Below, one piece after another: positions 14,651 through 23,675 of a DNA stretch of 64,000 bases. The DNA is taken from positions 1 to 64,000 of the IMG/VR virus record IMGVR_UViG_3300017818_000007. The stretch is one strand, 5' to 3'. Position 1 is the first letter of the stretch; each line of letters starts with the position of its first letter. The notes under the pieces are model-generated. The model was not told the DNA's origin. It searched no databases and worked only from the letters and a program-made list of their open reading frames with translations. The translations under genes and the position numbers were made by a program. The DNA is from a virus.

Positions 14651-14867
14651 TTTCTTTACTCAAATCATAAACTGTTTTAATTTGTTTGAACATTTTTTGC
14701 AATGTTCTATTACCTTCGTTTGCCATTTCTTGCATTTCAATAAATTCGTAATTATCAATATGCCATTCAGGACAATGTGGTTCGCAAACAAGTACACGAG
14801 TCCCGGTATCAGTGTCACGTTCATAAACAGTTTCACCACCATCCGGAGACTCGTATATCTTGACCAT
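14634..14867 (-). CDS. Conserved small phage protein (77 aa)
   Basis: An acidic protein with a beta-hairpin-like N-terminus (MVKIYESPDGGETVYERD) and a helical C-terminus (YEFIEMQEMANEGNRTLQKM). The latter resembles small proteins of marine T4-like phages, but no function is known. It sits between the transporter and oxygenase genes with tight overlaps. Confidence 0.6.
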   Translation of the reverse strand: MVKIYESPDGGETVYERDTDTGTRVLVCEPHCPEWHIDNYEFIEMQEMANEGNRTLQKMFKQIKTVYDLSKENDSTN

Positions 14868-14868
14868 A

Positions 14869-15489
14869 TTATCCTTGTTCTTTATCTGCTAACTTGCCCT
14901 TAAGGTAGTTAAGTAGAACACCGTATGCTGGTAAGAAAATAATCAAACCAACTACAATTTTAAGAACAACTTGTGAGCCTGCAATTTCAACCCAATGTGT
15001 TGCCATATATTCATCAGCACTGTTATTAAATGCAACAGCGAAGAATGTATACGTGTCAATTACGTTAGCAACAATAGTTGATAATGCCGGTGCCGCCCAC
15101 CATGCTTTTGTATATGCTTCTCTGATATATTGAAAAACATAAACGTCTAAAAATGTACCAATAGCATAAGCAGTTGCTGATGCAAAGCCAATACGTAGTG
15201 CTACACTTTCAGGTGCACCTTCAGCAAGTACTACTGCAATAGATCCAATAATGGCTAAAGGATATGCCGCCGCAATAGTTGCTCGTGCAATTGATTTACC
15301 TAACAATCTAACTGTTAAGTCAGTTGCTAAGATTACTAACGGGAACGTAAATGCCGCCCAAGTTAGTTTAACGCCTGCGATCTCAACTGGAATGTTGACT
15401 AGGGCGTTTGAGATTGTGATAACAACAACATGAAGAAATGCTAATTTCAACATCATTGCTTTATCAACGTCTTTAAAAAGTCCAAACAT
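14869..15489 (-). CDS. Queuosine-precursor transporter family (YhhQ/VUT)
   Basis: It is a 206-residue inner-membrane protein with about six hydrophobic helices. The family signature WAAFTFPLVILATDLTVRLL followed by GKSIAR near residue 65 matches YhhQ proteins, which import preQ0/preQ1. Phages use such 7-deazaguanines for tRNA queuosine or for DNA modification. No queuosine or deazapurine synthesis gene appears in this window. It is an early-operon gene with an AAGAAGTAAT leader. Confidence 0.85.
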   Translation of the reverse strand: MFGLFKDVDKAMMLKLAFLHVVVITISNALVNIPVEIAGVKLTWAAFTFPLVILATDLTVRLLGKSIARATIAAAYPLAIIGSIAVVLAEGAPESVALRIGFASATAYAIGTFLDVYVFQYIREAYTKAWWAAPALSTIVANVIDTYTFFAVAFNNSADEYMATHWVEIAGSQVVLKIVVGLIIFLPAYGVLLNYLKGKLADKEQG

Positions 15490-15490
15490 A

Positions 15491-15856
15491 TTACTTCTTT
15501 CCTTTTACTATGGAGCCGACTGTTCGACGAACAATATCGTCATGATTAAATTCTGCCCAGTATAGTTCAAAAGCGACTCCATCTTCCAAACCTTCAAACT
15601 GGTGAATTTTGCCGGGTTTCACTTGCGTGAACTCCCCTGGACCAAGTATAGTTTCATCAACTAATCCATCTTGGTCATCCTGCCAAACACGGACAATCAT
15701 CTTGCCCGATTCAACAAAGAATCCGTTCCATTTATATTTGTGTTCATGTTCTGAACATTTATACCCTGCCTTATATTCAATGCGATGAAACTCTAGTACA
15801 CCATTTGCATGAATAAGTTCTGTTTGTCCCCATATCTTACCTGCCTTCATAGTCAT
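15491..15856 (-). CDS. Cupin-domain protein
   Basis: A single cupin of 121 residues. Motif 1 is visible as AGYKCSEHEHKYKWNGFFVE with two His and the downstream Glu; motif 2 as GEFTQVKPGKIHQFEGL with a His. A metal site is likely. Cupins include isomerases, dioxygenases and sugar-binding proteins, so no reaction is assigned. It overlaps the upstream gene by one base and could act with the neighbouring transporter or on sugars. Confidence 0.75.
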   Translation of the reverse strand: MTMKAGKIWGQTELIHANGVLEFHRIEYKAGYKCSEHEHKYKWNGFFVESGKMIVRVWQDDQDGLVDETILGPGEFTQVKPGKIHQFEGLEDGVAFELYWAEFNHDDIVRRTVGSIVKGKK

Positions 15857-16563
15857 TACCCTTTCTCCTTCTGTAATCGTAGACGTTCTTTAAAGTTATT
15901 AATTCTCCATCCTTTGTAGTTGTCTAGGCGATGAAGTTCCTCTGTTGTAATTAAATGATGATTAATTTTAATAGGTCTATTGCTTAAAGGAATTAGTTGA
16001 GCAACAGGTTCTCCTGGTTTAATTGATAATCTACTTCCTTGCGGTAAAAAGAAATTAAACTCAGCAACGTGTGTATATTTAAAATCAATTGTTCCAGGAC
16101 TTGACCAATGACTTAAAGGATTTGATTGATGCCATGTTGGTTGTGTCCACAGCCATTCAATACTCTCGCTTGTTTTAATTCTCCAAGGTAGCGGAAACTT
16201 AATATGATGAAAACCTGGTTTGTGATCAGCATAGTCATCAGATGTATGACTGCTAGGTTGTTTGAATTTTTCAGGTAAGACATCAAAAGCAATTTTTCCG
16301 TCCATAAATCTTTGAACAACAAAACTTGCTGGACTAGGCATAATAATACCTTGTTTCATATAACCAATAATTGCTGGACAGGTTTTCATACCTGCAACAT
16401 CTAGGTCCTGTACATGAACGTGTGGGTGATTGTCTTCTCTACTAGTAGGAAGTTTTTTCCACCACTCAGGAATAAACTTTTTTGATAAGTCTGGTTTAAA
16501 CAAATCAAAAGAATGTTGATCGTCAGTATAAAAATCTACTGTTATTGGTTTTTTAAAAAACAT
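15856..16563 (-). CDS. Conserved hypothetical protein (235 aa)
   Basis: A soluble protein with an N-terminal FKPDLSKKFIPEWWKKLPTS segment, several Trp/His-rich stretches (WLWTQPTWHQSNPLSHW) and a basic C-terminus. It looks like a beta-rich fold of a kind seen in marine phages, but I cannot name the family. It lies in the UvsW operon between a cupin and another conserved protein. Confidence 0.55.
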   Translation of the reverse strand: MFFKKPITVDFYTDDQHSFDLFKPDLSKKFIPEWWKKLPTSREDNHPHVHVQDLDVAGMKTCPAIIGYMKQGIIMPSPASFVVQRFMDGKIAFDVLPEKFKQPSSHTSDDYADHKPGFHHIKFPLPWRIKTSESIEWLWTQPTWHQSNPLSHWSSPGTIDFKYTHVAEFNFFLPQGSRLSIKPGEPVAQLIPLSNRPIKINHHLITTEELHRLDNYKGWRINNFKERLRLQKEKG

Positions 16564-16564
16564 A

Positions 16565-17068
16565 TTAAAACAATAAACTGTAATCCAATGTTTCGCAAGA
16601 CCTTGAAACTTCTTTTACAAAGAAAACACATTCAGGATTTTCTCCGTCATGTAAAGGCGTAGTTAGTAGTTGTCCTGCTTTAAGTTTAGGAAAATACCAT
16701 TTTACATCTTGATAAACATTAACAACGTCTACTGGTGTAAAGTCTGGTCTAAAGCCTGTTAACGGATTAAAAGTATATGCTTCAAACCCTCTATCATTTA
16801 AACTTGTTAAAGGCAATACTTCTAAATCATTTCCTTCACTGCCACCAATTAGCATTGACCATTCTAACGGCATTTGTACTTGATGTTTACCTATTTGTAA
16901 AACAACTGCTGGCGATGAAAAACTTTCTAAATAGATCAACGGCATAAAGAAATAGTCTGGTTCTTTAGGATCACTGTTGTCTAAGACACTGTACCTAATA
17001 TCTTCATTTATTTCTTTAGGAAGATTATTTAGATTAAACATTTTATTTTCTAGTGTTAGTATATTCAT
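16565..17068 (-). CDS. Conserved hypothetical protein next to uvsW (167 aa)
   Basis: A soluble, beta-rich protein (FNLNNLPKEINEDIRYS..., QMPLEWSMLIGGSEGNDLEV, ...) with no known motif. It starts one base after the uvsW stop, so expression is coupled. Its position beside uvsW hints at a DNA-metabolism or regulatory role; this is context only. Confidence 0.6.
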   Translation of the reverse strand: MNILTLENKMFNLNNLPKEINEDIRYSVLDNSDPKEPDYFFMPLIYLESFSSPAVVLQIGKHQVQMPLEWSMLIGGSEGNDLEVLPLTSLNDRGFEAYTFNPLTGFRPDFTPVDVVNVYQDVKWYFPKLKAGQLLTTPLHDGENPECVFFVKEVSRSCETLDYSLLF

Positions 17069-18523
17069 TTAATCAATTTCAATCCTTTCTATTGTAAAGG
17101 GGTAATTAGCCTCTTTATAAAACTTTTTACGTTGTGTAAGATGTCGTTTGGCATACTTACATCTGCTTGTAATGTCCCAAATTTGGACATGGTCTTTGTC
17201 CTCAGCCTTTCTAATTCCGCGGCCAATTGACTGAATAACACGTACAAAAGACTTACCAGGCTCAATAAGAATAAGGTTAAAAATGCGAGGAATATTAATG
17301 CCAACTGCGGCAACACCGTAAGTTGCAATAATAACTTTTTTATCAGCAGTTTTAACTTCATCATAATGTTCTTTCCTTGTGTCTGCTTTTGTTTCTCCAC
17401 TAATGAAGACACTGTCATTAATATATGATTGTAGCATATTACCTGCAGAAAGTCTATCAACAAGTACCAAAGTATTGCCATTTTCGCTTATTTTGGCAAT
17501 TAATTTTGAAACCCATTCCATTCTTTTTTCGTTTGTTGTTAAATATTTTAATTCTTCTTGGTATGATCTAAACTCTTGTACATCTTCAGTTTGAATAATG
17601 TTTACATCACATTGTGCAAGTACACCCTTTGCTTGTAGATCACTTGCACTAATGTTATTAATAACATCACCTAAACTTGCTCTAATGCCTTGAAACTCAA
17701 ATTGCTCTTTAGGTATAGTACCTGTTAGTCCCCAGCGAATAGGAACGTGTGCAAAGTTTTGTGTAAGCAAGTTTTTAAGTACATCTGCTTTTGCTTGGTG
17801 TACTTCGTCAACAATAATACAACGAACATCTTCCATTGCTTCTTGGAAAGTCACTGCCGCTTCGTGATTCTTAGTTTTCTTGCTAAGAATGTTTAAACTT
17901 TGCCAAGTACAAATTGTATGAGTGTGACCCAACTCTTTTCTATCACCAAAGTACACACCTACGTCTAGGCCGCAATTGACATAGTCTTCTTCTGTCTGCG
18001 TCACCAACGATTTGTTAGGAACAATAACTAGGCTACGCCCATATGGTTCACATAAACGCGAAAGTGTAGCAGTGATAATAGTTTTACCTGCACCAGTTGC
18101 AACTTCTTGTAGTGCTTGTGGATTAGATAAAAAGTTATTAATAACTTCAAGTTGGTAGTCACGTAAACGAATAGGTTGTCCTTCTGCAGGATGTCCTTTA
18201 GGCCAACAAGTGTCACCCCAAAACTCTTCATCAATTGTTGCAAAGTTAAGTTGTGTTGGTTCACGCAAATCTTCTACTTCTACATATACTCCTTTGCTAT
18301 CTAGTTCAACAAGAACTTCTTCAAGCATACTAATATATGTTGTACCACCTAGTCCAAAGAAACTTACAGTACCGTCCCATCGTCCTAGTTTATATGCAGG
18401 CAAATATCTTGCATACGGAATCTCATATTTAAATTTGTTTACAAGATGTTTACGCATTTGAAGATCAAGACCTTCAAACTTTACGTTTACTTCATCTTTA
18501 ATAATAAGTTTACAAGATGCCAC
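17069..18523 (-). CDS. uvsW: UvsW helicase
   Basis: A superfamily 2 helicase that in T4 remodels R-loops, stalled forks and recombination intermediates. The N-terminal ~90 residues form the UvsW substrate-binding domain (KYEIPYARYLPAYKLGRWDG). Walker A ATGAGKT is at 142-148, DEVH at 239-242, and motif VI QSIGRGIRK near 434. Length (484) is typical. It overlaps the upstream 401-residue gene by 14 bases. In T4 it is a late gene; here it lies behind a sigma70-type promoter. Confidence 0.95.
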   Translation of the reverse strand: MASCKLIIKDEVNVKFEGLDLQMRKHLVNKFKYEIPYARYLPAYKLGRWDGTVSFFGLGGTTYISMLEEVLVELDSKGVYVEVEDLREPTQLNFATIDEEFWGDTCWPKGHPAEGQPIRLRDYQLEVINNFLSNPQALQEVATGAGKTIITATLSRLCEPYGRSLVIVPNKSLVTQTEEDYVNCGLDVGVYFGDRKELGHTHTICTWQSLNILSKKTKNHEAAVTFQEAMEDVRCIIVDEVHQAKADVLKNLLTQNFAHVPIRWGLTGTIPKEQFEFQGIRASLGDVINNISASDLQAKGVLAQCDVNIIQTEDVQEFRSYQEELKYLTTNEKRMEWVSKLIAKISENGNTLVLVDRLSAGNMLQSYINDSVFISGETKADTRKEHYDEVKTADKKVIIATYGVAAVGINIPRIFNLILIEPGKSFVRVIQSIGRGIRKAEDKDHVQIWDITSRCKYAKRHLTQRKKFYKEANYPFTIERIEID

Positions 18524-19715
18524 TATTGGTATCCCCTTTGTGTGTAAAATTTACAACTAACGGCTTGTTAGCAATATACGATTGTGTTTTATAATGACTT
18601 GGTTCCACAGGCAAATCAACTAAAACTAAATTTGGTTTTATATCATTTTTAACAAATGTTTTAGGAATCTTTTCATTTGTAATTAGTATTTTATTTGTAG
18701 GATCAAACAAATTAACACCCTTTTCTTTTATAAACGTGTTTGCTTCGTTGTCTTTTTTGTATCTAAAACACACAGATGTTTTGTTAGTTAAATTATGTAG
18801 TTCAAACATATTGATCCACTCATACAAACTATCAACATCAGTTGAACTAACAAGAATAACAGTTTGCTTACTTGCTTTGATAATGTTCATCAAGTCTGAA
18901 CGTTTATGAACTTTTTTGTTAACAATATATTTGTTTTTATGATCTAACAATATTTTGTTAAGTGGATGGTTTTTTAATTGTACTGCAACGGCATCATCAT
19001 AAACATAACAACCTAGCATTTTACTAAACATAATTGCTTGAGCAGGATCTGTAATACTTGCTAGTTCTGAAGCATACGGTTCAGGTATATTAACATTTTT
19101 AACAATAAATTTATTATCATGCGTAAGAACAGGATAATAGTCTAATCCGTCGTGCTTAATTTGTTTTGTTTTATCTTCAATTTTTTTAAGTTGAGGATCA
19201 ATGTCAAACCCCTTACCTTTTGTAGCATTTAATAAAAACTGCACGTTTGTTTCATTAAGTTGAAACGACCACGATTTGTTTTCACCGTCATATACTCCTG
19301 CGGTATAACTAGGCTTCTTTCTTTTCTTAAATTTGTTAACTAGGTCAGCAATGAATGGACTTTTACAAACAATATACTCTCCATCAATGTGTAGTGTTTT
19401 TGTTTTATCAATAACTCTAAATGGTTTTGAAAAAGGTTTCTTTGTAAGTAATTCGTCTGTATCAAACCCATATTTTTTAAGAATTGGTTGATAATTTTTT
19501 ACAAGTCTAACACCAATAGTTCCTTGTTTCTCAGTCAACGCAAGACCTCTTTCAAGTTGTTCAGAAAGACTTTTTACAATAGGCAAGTCGTATTGATTAA
19601 TTGCTATTGTTGTTATTTCCCAAGAGTTAGTGTATCCAATACCACGTCCTCCAAGAAACATGATTGCGTCGTCGATTGTGTTAGTTGCCCCTTCGGGTAA
19701 TGTGGAATTCACCAT
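18510..19715 (-). CDS. Protein of unknown function with a possible HARP-like module (401 aa)
   Basis: Residues ~120-175 (EYIVCKSPFIADLVNKFKKR..., SWSFQLNETNVQFLL) resemble the HARP-type strand-helix module found before the helicase core in SMARCAL1-type proteins. The C-terminal half (VILVSSTDVDSLYEW...NLVLVDLPVEPSHY) looks like a degenerate helicase-type Rossmann fold lacking a Walker A. It is the first gene of the operon containing uvsW and overlaps that gene. A role in DNA repair or helicase assistance is inferred. Confidence 0.5.
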   Translation of the reverse strand: MVNSTLPEGATNTIDDAIMFLGGRGIGYTNSWEITTIAINQYDLPIVKSLSEQLERGLALTEKQGTIGVRLVKNYQPILKKYGFDTDELLTKKPFSKPFRVIDKTKTLHIDGEYIVCKSPFIADLVNKFKKRKKPSYTAGVYDGENKSWSFQLNETNVQFLLNATKGKGFDIDPQLKKIEDKTKQIKHDGLDYYPVLTHDNKFIVKNVNIPEPYASELASITDPAQAIMFSKMLGCYVYDDAVAVQLKNHPLNKILLDHKNKYIVNKKVHKRSDLMNIIKASKQTVILVSSTDVDSLYEWINMFELHNLTNKTSVCFRYKKDNEANTFIKEKGVNLFDPTNKILITNEKIPKTFVKNDIKPNLVLVDLPVEPSHYKTQSYIANKPLVVNFTHKGDTNSGIL

Positions 19716-19752
19716 GACTATGTCACCAATGTTTATTAATTATATATCTTAT

Positions 19753-19780
19753 ATTATAACAGATTCCTATGAAAAGTCAA
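19753..19780 (-). promoter_or_regulatory. Sigma70-type promoter of the UvsW operon
   Basis: Minus strand TTGACT, 16-base spacer, TATAAT, about 38 bases before the first gene. Downstream genes are tightly packed to 12124, so this promoter probably serves all twelve. Confidence 0.75.
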
Positions 19781-20612
19781 CCAATTTTGGCATTAATCTT
19801 TCCAAAGGTTTTCCAGTTGCTATTTCTTCAACTGTCCATTCTGTATGTGCGTAATCGTTGAGCCATTGCTCTCTGTCGGGTTTGATTGGATTTACAATAG
19901 TATCAAATGTTTGATTAGCAACTGGCCATGCTAAACTACTAGGGCCAACAAAAGCAGGAACTCCACCTATAATACTTTGTATTCCTGGATTACTAGTCCA
20001 ACTTACAACTGCGTGAGCATCTTTAAATGAAAAATCAAAATCATCATATGTGCCTGTAATGTGTATTGGTATTTGCCTGTATACATTTTTAAACTCGTGT
20101 TCAATGCCAGGCAATGTACAACGTGGATGTGGTCTAAAGTAAACAGTCATGTCTGTGTGTTTTCTAATTTCGTCAATAACGTTAGAAACCCACGCACTCA
20201 TAGGAGGCATATCTCTCCATTGATGACTCTTATCATGTTGACCACATACAACAATATGTTTTCCAGTTGTCCAGGGTTTTAGTTCTAATCCGAGTCGTTG
20301 AGCCCGACTGCTATCATTACCGCTATTGCCAAAAAAAGCATCTCTATTGATTCCATTTATACCTACCTTCCATGTTGTGCCTCTTTTAATTCCGCCAACT
20401 TCTAAAACAATTACAGGTTTATTATTTTGCTGACAATAATCCCAAATTGGTTTATTCTTTGACATACGACCGTTCCACAGAACACTCCAAATAACAGCCA
20501 CATCAAAATCTTCGTGTTCTGTATGGCCTAATTGTGTTAATCCTGTGCTAAATGCATCAAACACAGGTTGACTGTTTAATGCACCATTCTCTCTGAATAA
20601 TTTGAACTTCAT
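19767..20612 (-). CDS. Capsule/polysaccharide synthesis-like glycosyltransferase (GT-B type), copy 1
   Basis: A 281-residue protein of the same kind as two others in this island. The C-terminal half has the pattern VYFRPHPRCTLPG, then AHAVVSWTSNPGIQSIIGGVPAFVG, typical of GT-B enzymes or capsule-type transferases that bind a nucleotide-sugar. It starts with a leader containing GTAGG and an AATAAATA box 28 bases upstream. It likely decorates a host or virion glycan. Confidence 0.6.
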   Translation of the reverse strand: MKFKLFRENGALNSQPVFDAFSTGLTQLGHTEHEDFDVAVIWSVLWNGRMSKNKPIWDYCQQNNKPVIVLEVGGIKRGTTWKVGINGINRDAFFGNSGNDSSRAQRLGLELKPWTTGKHIVVCGQHDKSHQWRDMPPMSAWVSNVIDEIRKHTDMTVYFRPHPRCTLPGIEHEFKNVYRQIPIHITGTYDDFDFSFKDAHAVVSWTSNPGIQSIIGGVPAFVGPSSLAWPVANQTFDTIVNPIKPDREQWLNDYAHTEWTVEEIATGKPLERLMPKLVDFS

Positions 20613-20621
20613 CTAATACCT

Positions 20622-20629
20622 ACTAAATA
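20622..20629 (+). promoter_or_regulatory. Late promoter box for rightward sugar genes
   Basis: ACTAAATA 29 bases before the ATG of the rightward glycosyltransferase, whose leader has AGAGGATAAA. Confidence 0.5.
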
Positions 20630-20640
20630 TACGTATATTA

Positions 20641-20648
20641 TATTTATT
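20641..20648 (-). promoter_or_regulatory. Late promoter box, divergent
   Basis: AATAAATA on the minus strand, 28 bases before the leftward glycosyltransferase gene. It lies only 11 bases from the opposing box, giving an overlapping divergent pair. Confidence 0.45.
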
Positions 20649-20658
20649 AGAGGATAAA

Positions 20659-21474
20659 ATGTCAAGAAAATTTGCGGTAGTCACAACGTTCAATGAAGAT
20701 GGTATGAACTTGTACGGGCAGAATATGATCGACAGTTTTGAAAAAAATTGGCCCGAAGAAATCGATTTATATGTGTACGCAGAAAACTGTGCACCACTAC
20801 ACACTAAAACTAATATTCATATTAGAAACTTGATGGAGAATCCGGGTATTGTAAAGTTTAAAGCAAAATGGAAAGATGTACCTAAAGCAAATGGTAAAGA
20901 AAATCCAAAAGGTAGAGTAGATTCACACAAAGGATTTAAATGGGACGCTATTCGTTTTTGTCATAAAGTTTTTGCAATATTTGATTGTGCAAAAAGTTTA
21001 GAAGGATCAGATGTGGATACATTAATTTGGATGGACGCTGATACACTGTGTCATAGTGCAATGCCAATTAATTTTTTAGAAAACTTTGTTCCAGCAAACA
21101 AACATATTTGTTATTTTAGTAGAGAACCAAAATGGCCAGAATGCGGGTTTTATTCTATGGCAATTAAAGAAGAAGTTGTTAAACGTTTCTTAAGTAGATT
21201 CCAATGGGTTTGGGATCATGCAGAGGAAGGAATTTTTACAATGAAAGAATGGCACGACAGTTTTGTGTTTTATGAAATTGTAAAAGAGTTTAGAAATGTA
21301 GAAGGCTTTATGGAACATAGTTTAAGTAATGTTTCAATCCAAGGAGAAGGACACCCTATTATCAACAGTAGTATTGGTGCATACATTGACCATATGAAAG
21401 GTAATAGAAAAGTAGATGGAAAATCCTATAATAAAGATCTTAAAGTAGAACGCACTGAGAGTTATTGGAAATGA
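20659..21474 (+). CDS. GT-A type glycosyltransferase
   Basis: A 271-residue protein with a Rossmann-like N-terminus (KFAVVTTFNEDGMNLYGQNM) and a DxD metal-nucleotide site at residues 126-128 (LIWMDADTLCH). It is homologous to the leftward 244-residue protein in the same island, sharing the SF.K.WP..I.LYVYAE layout. First of four rightward genes that probably build or modify a surface sugar. Confidence 0.75.
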   Translation: MSRKFAVVTTFNEDGMNLYGQNMIDSFEKNWPEEIDLYVYAENCAPLHTKTNIHIRNLMENPGIVKFKAKWKDVPKANGKENPKGRVDSHKGFKWDAIRFCHKVFAIFDCAKSLEGSDVDTLIWMDADTLCHSAMPINFLENFVPANKHICYFSREPKWPECGFYSMAIKEEVVKRFLSRFQWVWDHAEEGIFTMKEWHDSFVFYEIVKEFRNVEGFMEHSLSNVSIQGEGHPIINSSIGAYIDHMKGNRKVDGKSYNKDLKVERTESYWK

Positions 21475-22103
21475 AAAAACATCTGTTTGTGCCGTGGATG
21501 CAATTACTAGACAAGGTGTTTAGTGACAGCGAAGAACTAACAATTTGTGAAATAGGAACACATAGAGGTAAGACAGCAGAACAATTATGTAAGTATGTAC
21601 TTGATAATCATTCTAGCAAATTACACTATGTTGGCTATGATGCATTTGAACTTGCAGATCAAGATACAGATTTAAAAGAGATTAACGGTAAAGGTCCGGG
21701 CGACTATACTTACGCAAACCATTTATTAAAAAGAATATCTAATAAAAGATTTACATACGAACTTGTTAAAGGATGGACACAAGATACCCTAAAAGAAAGC
21801 AAGTATGATTTAGTTTACATTGATGGCGGACACAGTTATGAATCTGTAAAACACGATCACGAAAAACTTGAGATGAGTAAAGTTGTTGTGTTTGATGACT
21901 ATCAAATTCCTGATGTAAAAAGATATGTAGACGAATATATTCATAAACATAAACTTCCACAAGTTGCTTGGGACTTAAATGCAATTAAAGAATTAAAAGA
22001 CGACACAGTGTACACTTTTATGCCACACAAACAAAAAATGAAAAAAGAATTTAAGTTAGGTCAAAAAGTAGATCACATTCAGCCAATTATTTTTAGGACA
22101 TAA
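21471..22103 (+). CDS. SAM-dependent methyltransferase (class I)
   Basis: A 210-residue protein with motif I EIGTHRGKTAEQL near residue 25 and a YDLVYIDGGHSYESVK segment typical of the Methyltransf_24 type. The ATG at 21471 overlaps the previous gene's stop; an upstream in-frame TTG is less likely. It probably methylates a sugar made by its neighbours. Confidence 0.8.
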   Translation: MKKHLFVPWMQLLDKVFSDSEELTICEIGTHRGKTAEQLCKYVLDNHSSKLHYVGYDAFELADQDTDLKEINGKGPGDYTYANHLLKRISNKRFTYELVKGWTQDTLKESKYDLVYIDGGHSYESVKHDHEKLEMSKVVVFDDYQIPDVKRYVDEYIHKHKLPQVAWDLNAIKELKDDTVYTFMPHKQKMKKEFKLGQKVDHIQPIIFRT

Positions 22104-22104
22104 T

Positions 22105-22974
22105 ATGATCATTGATGCTTTTCCTTACTTTAACGAAAAAGAGTTGTGTACTATTAGACTTAATTACCTAAGTGATGTAGTAGATAAGTTTATTATTGTA
22201 GAAAGTAATCAAACATGGAGATGTCGTCCAAACAAACAAAAGTTTTTAGAAGTTTTAGAATCATTACCGCAAACAATTAAAGATAAAATTATATATAAAT
22301 GGGTTGAACATCCTGATGAATATTTAGATAGTGAAGAACACACAAATCTTAAAACAATACAAAATATTACACGTGATCATTTAGTATATGAAGCACGTAA
22401 AATAACTGATAAAGCAATTTTCTTTTACAGTGACCTAGATGAAATTTGGGATAAAAGAGGATTGGCAGAAATTAAACGTTTGTTAAAAGCAGGCGAAAAA
22501 CAAATTGTTTGTGATCAAGATTTAAGAGTTGTATATCTTGATTGGTATGCACGTATGCGTAATTGGCCAGGTACACGAATTACTAATTTAGAAAACCTAC
22601 CAGAAGAAAAGCCATTAAGCACAGGTGCGTTCAAGTACACAAAAGCAGGTGCTTTTAAAAGACACACTGTAATTAAAAACGGTTGGCATTTTAGTTATTT
22701 TGGAAATGATACACAACGTACAGAAAAAATTGCAAACATTAAAAATGCAATGGACTGGGAACGCAAAGCAGGAATGAGTTATGCACAAATCGCCACTAAG
22801 GTGCAAACAATACAAGACTGGAATAGAGTGGTTAGAAAAAAGAAAATTCAAGGACGTCAACTGGAAACAGATTTACAAGTAGATTCTTTATTATTAAAAG
22901 AATTTTTAAAATATAACTTGTTTAGTCCTTGGTATAAAGATAGATACGGAAAGCACTTACGAGGAGACAAATAA
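22105..22974 (+). CDS. Glycosyltransferase family 17-like
   Basis: Residues 1-40 (IDAFPYFNEKELCTIRLNYL...DKFIIVESNQTW) and the SDLDEIWDKR stretch at 109-118 match the GT17 family, which includes beta-1,4-GlcNAc transferases. The length (289) is typical. It starts two bases after the methyltransferase and overlaps the FkbM gene by one base. Confidence 0.8.
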   Translation: MIIDAFPYFNEKELCTIRLNYLSDVVDKFIIVESNQTWRCRPNKQKFLEVLESLPQTIKDKIIYKWVEHPDEYLDSEEHTNLKTIQNITRDHLVYEARKITDKAIFFYSDLDEIWDKRGLAEIKRLLKAGEKQIVCDQDLRVVYLDWYARMRNWPGTRITNLENLPEEKPLSTGAFKYTKAGAFKRHTVIKNGWHFSYFGNDTQRTEKIANIKNAMDWERKAGMSYAQIATKVQTIQDWNRVVRKKKIQGRQLETDLQVDSLLLKEFLKYNLFSPWYKDRYGKHLRGDK

Positions 22975-23675
22975 TGAAAAAATCAGGCGATTGGTGGATA
23001 TGTGACGAAGAACAAAATATGATGAAGTATACAGAGGTAGCCATGCGTGGTGATCCTAGTTGGCAAGGAAACTTTCCTTTATACTTAAACAAGTTTGTAC
23101 CTGAAGATAAACGAGGAGTATTTGTTGACATTGGTGCTAATTATGGATTTATGGCAACTGCTATGTCAAAGTTTTATGACACAGTAGAAGCATTTGAAGT
23201 TATTCCTAAAACATTTGATTGTTTAAAATTAAACTGTGAAGGCTATGATAATATTGTATTACATGACTGTGGCTTAGGTGAAACAAATGATAAGATGTAT
23301 GCTAAACGTAGAAAAAAGACAGCAGGACACAGTCAAATTATTAATGATCCTGAGCAGTTAGAGTTGTATCTAGCAGGTAAACATCCTAAACAACATATGG
23401 TAGAAATTGTTGAAATTCCTATTAGAACCCTTGACAGTTTTAATTATGATAGAATTGATTTAATAAAAATTGATGTAGAAGGTTTTGAAGAATTTGTACT
23501 TGCTGGTGCAGAAGAAACTATTAAAAGATGTAAACCTGTAGTTGCACTAGAAGTCACACGAAGCAAGAAAACAACTGTACGACGTAGCAGTATTGATACT
23601 GTAAAATTAGTTGAAAGTTGGGGGTATAAGTTTGCAGAACAACGTAAAGATGACTTTATGTTGATCCCTAATTAG
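22974..23675 (+). CDS. FkbM-family methyltransferase
   Basis: Motif I FVDIGANYGFMATA lies near residue 49 and the FkbM signature LIKIDVEGFEEFVLAGAEET near residue 163. These enzymes O-methylate sugars or polyketides. It is the last rightward gene of the cassette. Its TAG stop overlaps the TAA of the convergent gene by three bases, so the two transcripts must overlap. Confidence 0.88.
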   Translation: MKKSGDWWICDEEQNMMKYTEVAMRGDPSWQGNFPLYLNKFVPEDKRGVFVDIGANYGFMATAMSKFYDTVEAFEVIPKTFDCLKLNCEGYDNIVLHDCGLGETNDKMYAKRRKKTAGHSQIINDPEQLELYLAGKHPKQHMVEIVEIPIRTLDSFNYDRIDLIKIDVEGFEEFVLAGAEETIKRCKPVVALEVTRSKKTTVRRSSIDTVKLVESWGYKFAEQRKDDFMLIPN

